Assembly (NCBI GenBank): GCA_964494985.1
Contig: CAZBUB010000057.1
Coordinates: forward strand, 1-13,741
Source: CAZBUB01 sp964494985
Lineage (GTDB): Bacteria > Desulfobacterota > Desulfovibrionia > Desulfovibrionales > Desulfothermaceae
Direction: 5' to 3'
Length of the DNA: 13,741 nucleotides
The position numbers and the translations under genes were made by a program. This document shows positions 6,416 through 13,741 of the stretch, piece after piece; positions within the stretch are counted from its first letter, which is position 1, and each line of letters starts with the position of its first letter. The notes under the pieces are model-generated. The model ran no database searches, had not been told where the DNA came from, and saw nothing but the letters and a program-made list of their open reading frames with translations.

Positions 6416-9400
6416 ATGACATTGGATGATCTTTTCACCATGCACGGCACTGGTGATCAGAGTATAAAAAGCCAGAATCTGAAGGGCATCAAGATATCCA
6501 TGGCTTCTCCTGAGACCATCCGAGAATGGTCCTTTGGAGAGGTCAAAAAACCAGAAACCATTAACTACAGAACTTTTAAGCCTGAAAGGGACGGGCTTTT
6601 TTGTGCCAAGATTTTCGGTCCGGTTAAGGATTATGAGTGCAATTGCGGCAAATATAAGCGTATGAAGCACAGGGGTATTGTCTGCGAGAAATGCGGCGTG
6701 GAGGTCATCGCCTCCAAGGTGCGCAGGGATCGCATGGCTCATATAGAGCTTGCTGCTCCTGTGTCCCATATTTGGTACCTGAAGAGCATGCCTTCCAAGA
6801 TCGCCACCTTGTTGGATTTGACCATGGCTGATGTGGAGAAGGTGCTTTACTTTGACACCTATATAGTGATCGATCCTAAGCAGACCAGCCTGAAAAAGTA
6901 TCAGTTGATCAACGAGGACCAGTACCTGCAGCTTATCGATCTCTATGGTGAAGAGGCTTTAAAGGTAGGCATGGGCGCTGAAGCGGTCAAGGAGCTCTTG
7001 GAGGAGCTTGATCTGGAGGCCCTCAGGGCCCAGCTGAAGGAAGAAGCCTTGAGCACCAGGTCCCAGGCCAAGAAAAAGAAACTGGCTAAGAGGCTCAAGG
7101 TGGTGGAGTCCTTTATCGAGTCAGACAATAAACCAGAGTGGATGATTCTGGAGGTGATTCCGGTAATCCCCCCTGAGCTGCGGCCCTTGGTGCCCTTGGA
7201 TGGTGGAAGGTTTGCCACATCTGATCTGAACGATCTCTATCGCAGGGTGATCAATCGGAATAACAGGCTCAAGAGGCTTTTAGAGCTGGGCGCTCCTGAG
7301 ATCATCATCCGTAACGAAAAAAGGATGCTCCAAGAGGCTGTGGATGCGCTTTTAGACAACGGGCGTAGGGGGAAGGCCATAACTGGCACTAACGGCAGGC
7401 CTTTGAAGTCCTTGAGTGACATGATCAAAGGCAAGCAGGGTCGTTTTCGGCAGAATCTGCTGGGCAAGCGTGTAGATTATTCAGGTCGCTCTGTGATTGT
7501 GGTAGGACCAAAGCTCAAGCTGCACCAGTGTGGACTCCCCAAAAAGATGGCCCTGGAGCTGTTTAAGCCGTTTATCTACGCTAAGCTGGAAGAACAGGGC
7601 TATACTAGTACCATCAAGGGTGCTAAGCGTATGGTAGAACGCGAAGAGCTCGTAGTCTGGGATATGCTTGAGGAAGTGGTCAAGGAATATCCGGTATTGC
7701 TAAACCGCGCACCTACTTTGCACAGATTGGGCATCCAGGCCTTTGAGCCCATATTGGTTGAAGGCAAGGCCATTCAGCTGCATCCTTTGGTCTGCGCCCC
7801 TTATAATGCTGACTTTGATGGCGACCAAATGGCAGTGCATATTCCCCTTTCTGTGGAAGCCAGGATAGAATGCCGGGTATTGATGCTTTCCACGAACAAT
7901 ATCCTTTCTCCTGCCAATGGAGAACCCATTATTCTGCCCAGTCAGGACATTGTTCTGGGGCTTTACTACATGAGTTTAAGCAGAGCCTTTGAGCCAGGGG
8001 AAGGCAAGGTCTTTACCGCGCCTTGGGAGGTCATTTCTGCTTATGAGAGCAAAGGTATTTCTTTGCATGCCAAGATCAAGGTCCGCATCCAAGGAAAAGT
8101 TGTGGAGACTACTCCAGGCAGGGTCCTTCTGGGTCAGATCCTGCCCCAGAAGGTTCCTTTTGAGTTGGTGAACAAGGTGCTTAGCAAGAAAAATATTGGC
8201 AAATTGGTGGCTCAGGCCTACCAGCTGGCTGGGACCAAGGCCACGGTGATCCTTTGTGATCAGCTCAAGGATATGGGCTATGAATACTCCACCCAAGCTG
8301 GGCTGACAATATCAGTGCAGGATTTGGAGCTGCCGGAGCAAAAGAAACAGTTATTAGAGTCAGCCTATGCAGAGGCAGAGACCATTCATAAACAGCACCA
8401 AGAAGGTATTATTACGAGAACAGAAAAATATAACAAGGTGGTAGATGTTTGGACCAAGGCCACAAATGATGTGGCCAAGGCCATGATGGACCAGATTTCC
8501 ACAGATACCCTGATCAATCCTAAGACCCAGGAAAAAGTACAAAACGAGAGCTTTAATCCCATTTACATGATGAGCACTTCAGGCTCTCGGGGAAATGCAG
8601 ATCAAATGCGCCAGTTGGCTGGTATGCGCGGGCTGATGGCCAAGCCTTCTGGAGAGATTATCGAGACCCCGATTACCTCTTCCTTTAGAGAGGGGCTCAC
8701 TGTGCTGGAGTATTTCACCTCTACCCACGGGGCCAGGAAAGGTTTGGCTGATACAGCTCTGAAGACGGCCAATTCAGGGTATCTGACTAGACGTCTGGTG
8801 GATGTGGTCCAAGACGTGATCGTGGGAGAGCTTGATTGCGGCACTGTGGACGGAATTGAAATCATTCGGCATGGCCAGCCCGGAGAAGGGCAAGATACTC
8901 TCACTGAGAGGATTCTGGGCAGGATCAGCATGTTTGATGTTTATCATCCAGACAATGAGGAACTTCTGGTTTCTGCAAATACCCTTATAGATGAGACTGC
9001 AGCACATAGAGTGGATCAAGCAGGGGTGCGTTCTGTGCACATTAGATCAGTGCTTACTTGTCAGAGCAGACAGGGAGTTTGCGCCTATTGTTATGGGCGG
9101 GATCTAGCCCGGGGTCATCTGGTAAACGTGGGCGAATCAGTGGGTATTATTGCGGCCCAGTCCATAGGCGAGCCTGGCACACAGTTGACCATGCGCACTT
9201 TCCATATCGGAGGCACTGCTTCCAAGGAGATTGAGCAGTCTTCCATAATTGCACTGTACGATGGGCAGATCACTTTGACTGGAGTCAGGACGGTTAAGAA
9301 CAAACAAGGGCAGCTCATGGTCATGGGTAAAAATGGCCAGCTGGGTGTGGTGGATGAGCAAGGACGGGAACGGGAGAGGTACACCCTGCCAGCTGGGGCC

Positions 9401-10576
9401 AGGCTCTACTTCAATGCCGGGGATAAGGTGCAAAAAGGCCAGATGCTCGCTGAATGGGATCCATTTCAGGAGCCTTTTGTCACAGATGTCTCAGGTGTGG
9501 TCAAGTTTGCGGACATTGTGGAGGGCAAGACCTACCAGGAAAAAACTGACGAAACTACCCATCGGGCCACGAAAACTATCATCGAGTACCGCTCTACCAA
9601 CTATAGGCCCAGTATCTCGATTTTGGACGAGCAGGAAAACATTAAGCAGCATCCCGAATCCCTGTCAGAGGCGATGTACCATTTGCCAGTAGGGGCGATC
9701 CTCATGGTAAAGGATGGAGAAAAGGTGGAGGCTGGGGATGTTATAGCCAGAAAGCCCAGGGAGAGTGCTAAAATAAAGGATATCGTAGGCGGTCTGCCCA
9801 GGGTGGCTGAGCTCTTTGAAGTGCGCAAGCCAAAAGATATGGCGATAATCTCCGAGATCGAGGGAGTGGTGAGCTTTGGTCCTGACGTCAAAGGTAAGCG
9901 CAAAGTCATTGTCACCCCAGAGACTGGGGATCCCAAGGAGTATTTGGTGCCTAAAGGTAAGCATATTACTGTCCAGGAGGGTGACTTTGTGGAGGCAGGT
10001 GAGTTTTTAACAGAAGGTTCTCCAGAGCTGCACGATCTTTTGCGCATCAAAGGAGAGAAACACTTGGCCAAGTATTTGGTGGAGGAGGTTCAGGATGTGT
10101 ATCGCTTCCAGGGGGTGTATATCAATGATAAGCACATTGAAATCATTGTGCGTCAGATGCTGAAAAAAGTGAGCATCGTGGACCCTGGCGGTACCAATTT
10201 TCTGCTGGGCGAGCAGGTAGAAAAGGGCAAGTTCATGCTGGAAAACGAAAAAGCTGTCAAAAATCAGGTGAAGCCAGCCACTGCTCAGCCATTGGTGTTG
10301 GGCATCACACAGGCCTCATTGAGCACAGAGTCCTTTATTTCAGCAGCCTCATTCCAGGAGACTACCAAAGTGCTCACTGACTCTGCCATGCAAGGTAAGT
10401 GCGATTATCTGCAAGGATTGAAGGAAAATGTTATTGTGGGCCGGGTTGTTCCGGCTGGAACAGGGTTCAGGCCATATATGAATCTGGATATAGATGTTCC
10501 GGAGCAGCCTGAGCGGCCTAGCAGCTTTATGGAGGAGCTAGAGCAAGGACAATGGAGCCAGGAAGAGCAAGAGTAG
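6416..10576 (+). CDS. rpoC: DNA-directed RNA polymerase subunit beta'
   Basis: The beta' subunit carries the catalytic magnesium site and the clamp of RNA polymerase. The protein has 1386 residues (E. coli 1407). The N-terminal zinc ribbon has C75, C77, C90 and C93. The catalytic loop NADFDGDQMAVH places the three metal-binding aspartates at 466, 468 and 470, six residues later than in E. coli. The second zinc site has C808, C882, C889 and C892, followed by the bridge helix and trigger loop region (SVGIIAAQSIGEPGTQL, MRTFHIGG). After the trigger loop's first half comes a long beta-rich insertion (roughly 930-1130) of the kind seen in Proteobacteria. ATG 6416 is preceded by GGAG (6407-6410) with five bases between. 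No terminator is visible after the stop; a promoter for rpsL begins 23 bases later. Confidence 0.97.
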   Translation: MTLDDLFTMHGTGDQSIKSQNLKGIKISMASPETIREWSFGEVKKPETINYRTFKPERDGLFCAKIFGPVKDYECNCGKYKRMKHRGIVCEKCGVEVIASKVRRDRMAHIELAAPVSHIWYLKSMPSKIATLLDLTMADVEKVLYFDTYIVIDPKQTSLKKYQLINEDQYLQLIDLYGEEALKVGMGAEAVKELLEELDLEALRAQLKEEALSTRSQAKKKKLAKRLKVVESFIESDNKPEWMILEVIPVIPPELRPLVPLDGGRFATSDLNDLYRRVINRNNRLKRLLELGAPEIIIRNEKRMLQEAVDALLDNGRRGKAITGTNGRPLKSLSDMIKGKQGRFRQNLLGKRVDYSGRSVIVVGPKLKLHQCGLPKKMALELFKPFIYAKLEEQGYTSTIKGAKRMVEREELVVWDMLEEVVKEYPVLLNRAPTLHRLGIQAFEPILVEGKAIQLHPLVCAPYNADFDGDQMAVHIPLSVEARIECRVLMLSTNNILSPANGEPIILPSQDIVLGLYYMSLSRAFEPGEGKVFTAPWEVISAYESKGISLHAKIKVRIQGKVVETTPGRVLLGQILPQKVPFELVNKVLSKKNIGKLVAQAYQLAGTKATVILCDQLKDMGYEYSTQAGLTISVQDLELPEQKKQLLESAYAEAETIHKQHQEGIITRTEKYNKVVDVWTKATNDVAKAMMDQISTDTLINPKTQEKVQNESFNPIYMMSTSGSRGNADQMRQLAGMRGLMAKPSGEIIETPITSSFREGLTVLEYFTSTHGARKGLADTALKTANSGYLTRRLVDVVQDVIVGELDCGTVDGIEIIRHGQPGEGQDTLTERILGRISMFDVYHPDNEELLVSANTLIDETAAHRVDQAGVRSVHIRSVLTCQSRQGVCAYCYGRDLARGHLVNVGESVGIIAAQSIGEPGTQLTMRTFHIGGTASKEIEQSSIIALYDGQITLTGVRTVKNKQGQLMVMGKNGQLGVVDEQGRERERYTLPAGARLYFNAGDKVQKGQMLAEWDPFQEPFVTDVSGVVKFADIVEGKTYQEKTDETTHRATKTIIEYRSTNYRPSISILDEQENIKQHPESLSEAMYHLPVGAILMVKDGEKVEAGDVIARKPRESAKIKDIVGGLPRVAELFEVRKPKDMAIISEIEGVVSFGPDVKGKRKVIVTPETGDPKEYLVPKGKHITVQEGDFVEAGEFLTEGSPELHDLLRIKGEKHLAKYLVEEVQDVYRFQGVYINDKHIEIIVRQMLKKVSIVDPGGTNFLLGEQVEKGKFMLENEKAVKNQVKPATAQPLVLGITQASLSTESFISAASFQETTKVLTDSAMQGKCDYLQGLKENVIVGRVVPAGTGFRPYMNLDIDVPEQPERPSSFMEELEQGQWSQEEQE

Positions 10577-10598
10577 GATCAGCACCAGCAAAAAAAGA

Positions 10599-10627
10599 TT
10601 GACACCGTTTCAGAGATGTACTATTAA
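10599..10627 (+). promoter_or_regulatory. Predicted sigma70-type promoter for the str genes
   Basis: A perfect -35 hexamer TTGACA (10599-10604) is followed after 17 bases by TATTAA (10622-10627), which matches the -10 consensus at four of six positions. Transcription would start near 10634, about 30 bases before the rpsL ATG. The position, in the short rpoC-rpsL spacer, fits a dedicated promoter for rpsL-rpsG-fusA-tuf that adds to read-through from rpoC. It was found by eye and not tested. Confidence 0.6.
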
Positions 10628-10654
10628 TTTCAGCTTTTCAGGAACAATATCCAT

Positions 10655-10660
10655 GGAGGG
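10655..10660 (+). promoter_or_regulatory. Ribosome-binding site that sets the rpsL start
   Basis: GGAGGG lies four bases before ATG 10665. It decides against the upstream in-frame TTG at 10599, which would add 22 residues not found in S12 proteins and coincides with the -35 hexamer of the predicted promoter. Confidence 0.75.
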
Positions 10661-10664
10661 CCAG

Positions 10665-11036
10665 ATGCCGACTCTAAATCAACTGATCCGCAAACAGCGG
10701 AAAAAGATACAGGCCAGCAAGAAAACCGCTGCATTGCAGGGCTGTCCCCAGAGAAGGGGGGTCTGCGTCAGGGTATATACAACCACCCCAAAGAAGCCCA
10801 ACTCAGCTTTGCGCAAGGTGGCCAGGGTCAGGCTGACCAACAGCATTGAGGTTACCTCCTATATTCCTGGCGAAGGCCACAATCTCCAGGAGCATTCAGT
10901 GGTTTTGGTTCGCGGCGGCAGAGTCAAGGACTTACCAGGTGTGCGCTATACAGTGGTAAGGGGTACTATGGACACTGCAGGGGTCCAGGACCGCAGACAG
11001 AGCAGGTCCAAGTATGGAGCCAAGCGGCCTAAATAA
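10665..11036 (+). CDS. rpsL: 30S ribosomal protein S12
   Basis: S12 sits at the decoding centre of the small subunit and controls tRNA selection accuracy; it is the classic streptomycin-resistance target. The protein has 123 residues, in line with the family, and starts MPTLNQLIRKQRKK. The key segments are TTTPKKPNSALRK, with K43, and GGRVKDLPGVRY, with K88, D89 and P91, all at standard numbering and of the sensitive type. D89 is the residue that carries a methylthio group in many bacteria. The C-terminus ends in the usual SKYGAKRPK. Family positions 60 and 65 carry Ser (NSIEVTSYI), which looks slightly unusual. Nine of the 16 arginines use AGG or AGA. rpsG follows after 29 bases. Confidence 0.97.
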   Translation: MPTLNQLIRKQRKKIQASKKTAALQGCPQRRGVCVRVYTTTPKKPNSALRKVARVRLTNSIEVTSYIPGEGHNLQEHSVVLVRGGRVKDLPGVRYTVVRGTMDTAGVQDRRQSRSKYGAKRPK

Positions 11037-11065
11037 ATACAGGAAATGAGCAAGGAGGGGGGTTC

Positions 11066-11536
11066 ATGCCCAGGAAGGGACCGGTTCCAAAAAGGAAAGT
11101 ATTGCCTGATCCCAGCTTTAAAAGCCAGCTGGTGGCAAAGTTTATAAATCGCATTATGCGGGACGGTAAAAAAAGCCTCGCAGAGAGCATTGTATATGAA
11201 TCAATGCAGGAGCTGGGGAGAAGGACCTCAGAGGAGCCTTTGAGGGCCTTTGAAAAGTCAATAGAGAATTCTAAGCCCCAGCTGGAGGTCAAGTCCAGAA
11301 GGGTGGGCGGTGCCACATATCAAGTTCCGGTGGAGGTCAAGCCTGAAAGACAGGAAGTCCTGGCTTCCCGTTGGCTTATATCTGCGGCCAGGAGCAGGGG
11401 GGAGAAAGGCATAGTCTATAAGTTAACTGCTGAGCTCGTGGATGCCTTCCATGGTCGAGGGGGCGCGGTGAAGAAAAAAGAAGATACTCACCGCATGGCT
11501 GAAGCTAATAAAGCCTTTGCCCATTATCGATGGTAA
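11066..11536 (+). CDS. rpsG: 30S ribosomal protein S7
   Basis: S7 is a primary 16S rRNA-binding protein that starts assembly of the 30S head and lies near the E-site tRNA. In E. coli it represses translation of the str operon. The protein has 156 residues, the usual bacterial length. It starts MPRKGPVPKRKVLPDPSF and contains the conserved DGKKSLAESIVY (about residues 34-45), VEVKSRRVGGATYQVPVEV (about 74-92) and a C-terminal MAEANKAFAHYRW. ATG 11066 follows AGGAGG (11053-11058) with seven bases between, a strong ribosome-binding site. It lies between rpsL and fusA as in most bacteria. Confidence 0.97.
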   Translation: MPRKGPVPKRKVLPDPSFKSQLVAKFINRIMRDGKKSLAESIVYESMQELGRRTSEEPLRAFEKSIENSKPQLEVKSRRVGGATYQVPVEVKPERQEVLASRWLISAARSRGEKGIVYKLTAELVDAFHGRGGAVKKKEDTHRMAEANKAFAHYRW

Positions 11537-11611
11537 ATACAATGCATCACAATACACAAGCGAAACTCCTAAGGCGCAATAGGCGCTACAAAGCAAGGGA
11601 AGATACGGTCC

Positions 11612-11617
11612 GGGGGA
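11612..11617 (+). promoter_or_regulatory. Ribosome-binding site of fusA, before a TTG start
   Basis: GGGGGA lies a few bases before TTG 11621. It is G-rich but a poorer match to the anti-Shine-Dalgarno sequence than the AGGAGG sites of rplJ, rplL and rpsG. The fusA frame is open only from 11573, and no ATG or GTG occurs in frame between there and 11621. Confidence 0.6.
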
Positions 11618-11620
11618 ATT

Positions 11621-13699
11621 TTGGCTAGGCAGATACCTATACATAAGCAGCGCAATATCGGGTTCATGGCCCATATCGACGCTGGCAAGACCACTACTAC
11701 AGAGCGGATTCTGTTTTACACCGGAGTCTCGCATAAAATAGGTGAAGTCCATGACGGCCAGGCAGTTATGGATTATATGGTCCAGGAGCAGGAAAGGGGG
11801 ATAACTATAACTTCCGCAGCTATCACCTGTTTTTGGAAGGACCACCGAATAAACATTATTGATACTCCTGGGCATGTAGATTTTACAGTAGAGGTGGAGC
11901 GTGCCTTGCGTGTTTTGGATGGTGTGGTAGCAGTTTTTTGCGCTGTAGGAGGGGTTGAGCCCCAAAGTGAGACAGTGTGGAGGCAGGCAGACAGGTATCG
12001 CGTGCCTAGGATGGCCTTTGTAAATAAGATGGATCGAACTGGCGCCGACTTGTTCCGGGTTATGGACATGATGCGCGAAAAATTAGGAGCCAAACCCGCG
12101 CCTTTGCAGATACCCATTGGAAATGAGGCAAACTTTAAGGGAGTTGTGGATCTTATTCAGGGCAAAGCCCTGTATTTTGATGAGCAAAGTCTGGGCAAGA
12201 AAACATTATCCGAAGATATCCCCCAAGAGCTGCAAGAGGAGACCCAACGCTGGCGGGGATACCTCATTGAGGCTATCGCAGAGGAGGATGAATCCCTGCT
12301 AGAGAAATATTTGTCTGGGGAGGAGTTTACTCCTGCAGAACTGGAGGAGGGAGTACGCAAGGCTACCAGAAATTTGAGTTTATGTCCGGTACTTTGCGGC
12401 TCTGCTTTTAAGAATAAAGGTATTCAACCCTTATTGGACGCTATTGTAGATTTTTTTCCATCCCCTGCGGATCTGCCCCCGATAATAGGCAAAGATCCGG
12501 AGACAGGAGAGGAAATTGCTTGCGAATGCAAAGACGACGCACCTCTGAGCGCTTTGGCGTTTAAGCTGATGACAGATCCCTATGTGGGGCATCTGACCTT
12601 TCTGCGTGTTTACTCTGGTCATATTGAAAGCGGAATGAATGTATATAATGCTGCAAATAATAAGAAGGAGCGCATTGGAAGATTGCTCAAAATGCATTCC
12701 AATAAGCGAGAAGAAATAAAGGAAGCTTGGGCCGGGGATATTGTTGCAGCAGTAGGTCTGAAACAAGTAAGTACTGGCGACACACTGTGCGATTTTAAAA
12801 GGCCTGTGGTTTTGGAAACTATGGAATTCCCTGCGCCAGTGATCGCGGTAGCCATTGAGCCCAAGACCAAACAGGACAGGGATGCATTGAGTCAGGCCTT
12901 GCAAAAACTGGCCAAGGAGGATCCATCCTTTCAGGTGCGCTCCGATGAGGAGACCGGTCAGACGATTATCTCTGGAATGGGCGAGCTACATATTGAGATT
13001 ATAGTAGATCGCCTTGTGCGTGAATTTAAGGTGGATGCTAATATAGGCCAACCGCAAGTGGCCTACAGGGAAACTATTACCAAAAAAGCCAAAGCAGAGA
13101 AGAAATTCGTCAAGCAGACCGGCGGTCGGGGCCAGTATGCCCATTGCGTGCTGGAGGTGGAACCTTTGGATCAAGGCGGGGGTTATGAGTTTACGAATTC
13201 CATTGTGGGTGGAATAATCCCCAAAGAATATATTCCTGCAGTTGACCGAGGCGTGCAGGACGCTTTGAAGAACGGTATTGTCTCCGGCCACCCCTTGGTG
13301 GATGTCAAAGTTAATTTGGTCTTTGGTTCCTACCACGAAGTGGATTCCTCTGAGCAGGCTTTTTATATTGCAGGATCCATGTGCATTAAGGAAGCCTGTT
13401 TGCAAGCAGATCCAGTTATAATGGAGCCTGTAATGAGCGTGGAGATCCTAACCCCTGATGAGTACACCGGTGATGTTATGGGAGATTTGAACAGTCGCAG
13501 GGGGAAGGTCTTAAATATCGAGCCCAGACTGGGCACGCAGATTGTAAAGTGTGAAGTACCACTGAAGGAGATGTTTGGGTATTCCACTGACCTGCGTTCT
13601 ATGACCCAGGGCAGGGCCATCTTTTCCATGCAGTTTGACCACTACGAAAAAGTGCCAGCGAATCTGGCAGAAGAAATAAAGAAAAGAATCAGGGGGTAA
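11621..13699 (+). CDS. fusA: Translation elongation factor G
   Basis: EF-G uses GTP to move tRNAs and mRNA through the ribosome and helps split ribosomes with RRF. The protein has 692 residues, typical of EF-G. The GTPase domain shows G1 AHIDAGKT (17-24), switch I with RGITITSAA, G3 DTPGHVD (81-87), G4 NKMD (135-138) and G5 SAF (261-263). Domains II to V follow, with GMGELHIEIIVDRL in domain III, QTGGRGQYAHCVLEVEP in domain IV and the C-terminal EMFGYSTDLRSMTQGRA. The start is TTG 11621, giving MARQIPIHKQRNIG, which matches the family N-terminus exactly where expected. Its place between rpsG and tuf marks it as the main EF-G rather than a paralogue. The tuf start is two bases after the stop. 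Confidence 0.96.
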   Translation: MARQIPIHKQRNIGFMAHIDAGKTTTTERILFYTGVSHKIGEVHDGQAVMDYMVQEQERGITITSAAITCFWKDHRINIIDTPGHVDFTVEVERALRVLDGVVAVFCAVGGVEPQSETVWRQADRYRVPRMAFVNKMDRTGADLFRVMDMMREKLGAKPAPLQIPIGNEANFKGVVDLIQGKALYFDEQSLGKKTLSEDIPQELQEETQRWRGYLIEAIAEEDESLLEKYLSGEEFTPAELEEGVRKATRNLSLCPVLCGSAFKNKGIQPLLDAIVDFFPSPADLPPIIGKDPETGEEIACECKDDAPLSALAFKLMTDPYVGHLTFLRVYSGHIESGMNVYNAANNKKERIGRLLKMHSNKREEIKEAWAGDIVAAVGLKQVSTGDTLCDFKRPVVLETMEFPAPVIAVAIEPKTKQDRDALSQALQKLAKEDPSFQVRSDEETGQTIISGMGELHIEIIVDRLVREFKVDANIGQPQVAYRETITKKAKAEKKFVKQTGGRGQYAHCVLEVEPLDQGGGYEFTNSIVGGIIPKEYIPAVDRGVQDALKNGIVSGHPLVDVKVNLVFGSYHEVDSSEQAFYIAGSMCIKEACLQADPVIMEPVMSVEILTPDEYTGDVMGDLNSRRGKVLNIEPRLGTQIVKCEVPLKEMFGYSTDLRSMTQGRAIFSMQFDHYEKVPANLAEEIKKRIRG

Positions 13700-13701
13700 A
13701 T

Positions 13702-13741
13702 ATGGCTAAGGAGAAGTTTGAGAGGAAGAAGCCACACGTAA
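13702..13741 (+). CDS. tuf: Translation elongation factor Tu, N-terminal start (partial)
   Basis: The last 40 bases encode MAKEKFERKKPHV, the typical beginning of bacterial EF-Tu (MAKxKFERxKPHVNIGTIGHxDHGKT in the family). EF-Tu delivers aminoacyl-tRNA to the ribosomal A site. The gene is cut by the window end. ATG 13702 is two bases after the fusA stop, and its ribosome-binding site AGGGGG (13691-13696) lies inside the last fusA codons, so translation of the two is probably coupled. fusA-tuf is the standard str-operon order. Confidence 0.93.
   Translation, partial: MAKEKFERKKPHV

Noticed and set aside
9333..9692. 119-codon + strand frame inside rpoC
   Set aside because: It lies in another frame of the beta' insertion region, which is clearly coding in the rpoC frame. 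It has no ribosome-binding site or family similarity.
11573..11586. Repeated GGCGC in the rpsG-fusA spacer, possible hairpin or operator
   Set aside because: Only four pairs can form with a small loop, and there is no T-tract, so it is not distinguishable from chance.
11423..11965. 180-codon frame on the - strand across the end of rpsG and the start of fusA
   Set aside because: It is antisense to two well-supported genes whose protein sequences are clearly conserved, and it has no recognisable motif. It is a shadow frame, as are the other antisense frames over rpoB, rpoC and rplL.
1..13741. A novel defence, mobile or biosynthetic system
   Set aside because: All sizeable coding capacity is taken by well-known ribosomal, polymerase and elongation-factor genes. 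No transposase, integrase, repeat array or unknown conserved gene is visible.

Overview
This window is a conserved bacterial information-processing locus with all genes on the + strand. In order it holds the last codons of rplK (L11), then rplA (L1), rplJ (L10), rplL (L7/L12), rpoB, rpoC, rpsL (S12), rpsG (S7), fusA (EF-G) and the first 13 codons of tuf (EF-Tu). This is the 'rif' cluster (rplKAJL-rpoBC) joined directly to the 'str' cluster (rpsL-rpsG-fusA-tuf). RpoB and RpoC carry the large insertions typical of Proteobacteria and their relatives, and the protein sequences read like a delta-proteobacterium (Desulfobacterota), perhaps near Desulfovibrionales. That placement comes from memory of protein families, not from a search, and is only moderately secure. 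By eye the base composition is close to half GC, except for one AT-rich spacer.

Layout: 1-742 holds the rplK tail and rplA. 743-839 is a spacer that folds as an L10 autoregulatory leader. 840-1786 holds rplJ and rplL. 1787-2225 is a 439-base AT-rich spacer with a perfect 19-bp inverted repeat just after rplL and a good sigma70-type promoter (TTGAGA-N17-TAAAAT) about 80 bases before the rpoB start. 2226-10576 holds rpoB and rpoC. 10577-10664 carries a second good promoter (TTGACA-N17-TATTAA) before rpsL. 10665-13741 holds rpsL, rpsG, fusA (TTG start) and the beginning of tuf.

The genes supply large-subunit stalk proteins (L1, L10, L12), the two largest RNA polymerase subunits, two small-subunit proteins and two elongation factors, all needed in proportion to growth rate. 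The sequence suggests at least three transcription units or internal entry points (ribosomal stalk genes, rpoBC, str genes), with L10 feedback on rplJL. Several gene starts needed correction, using ribosome-binding sites and family N-termini.

I looked on both strands for mobile elements, CRISPR, tRNA or rRNA genes and unusual gene systems and saw none. I do not see a previously undescribed system here. The points worth a second look are regulatory: the asymmetric terminator-like repeat, the two internal promoters, the TTG start of fusA and the unusual arginine codon use.
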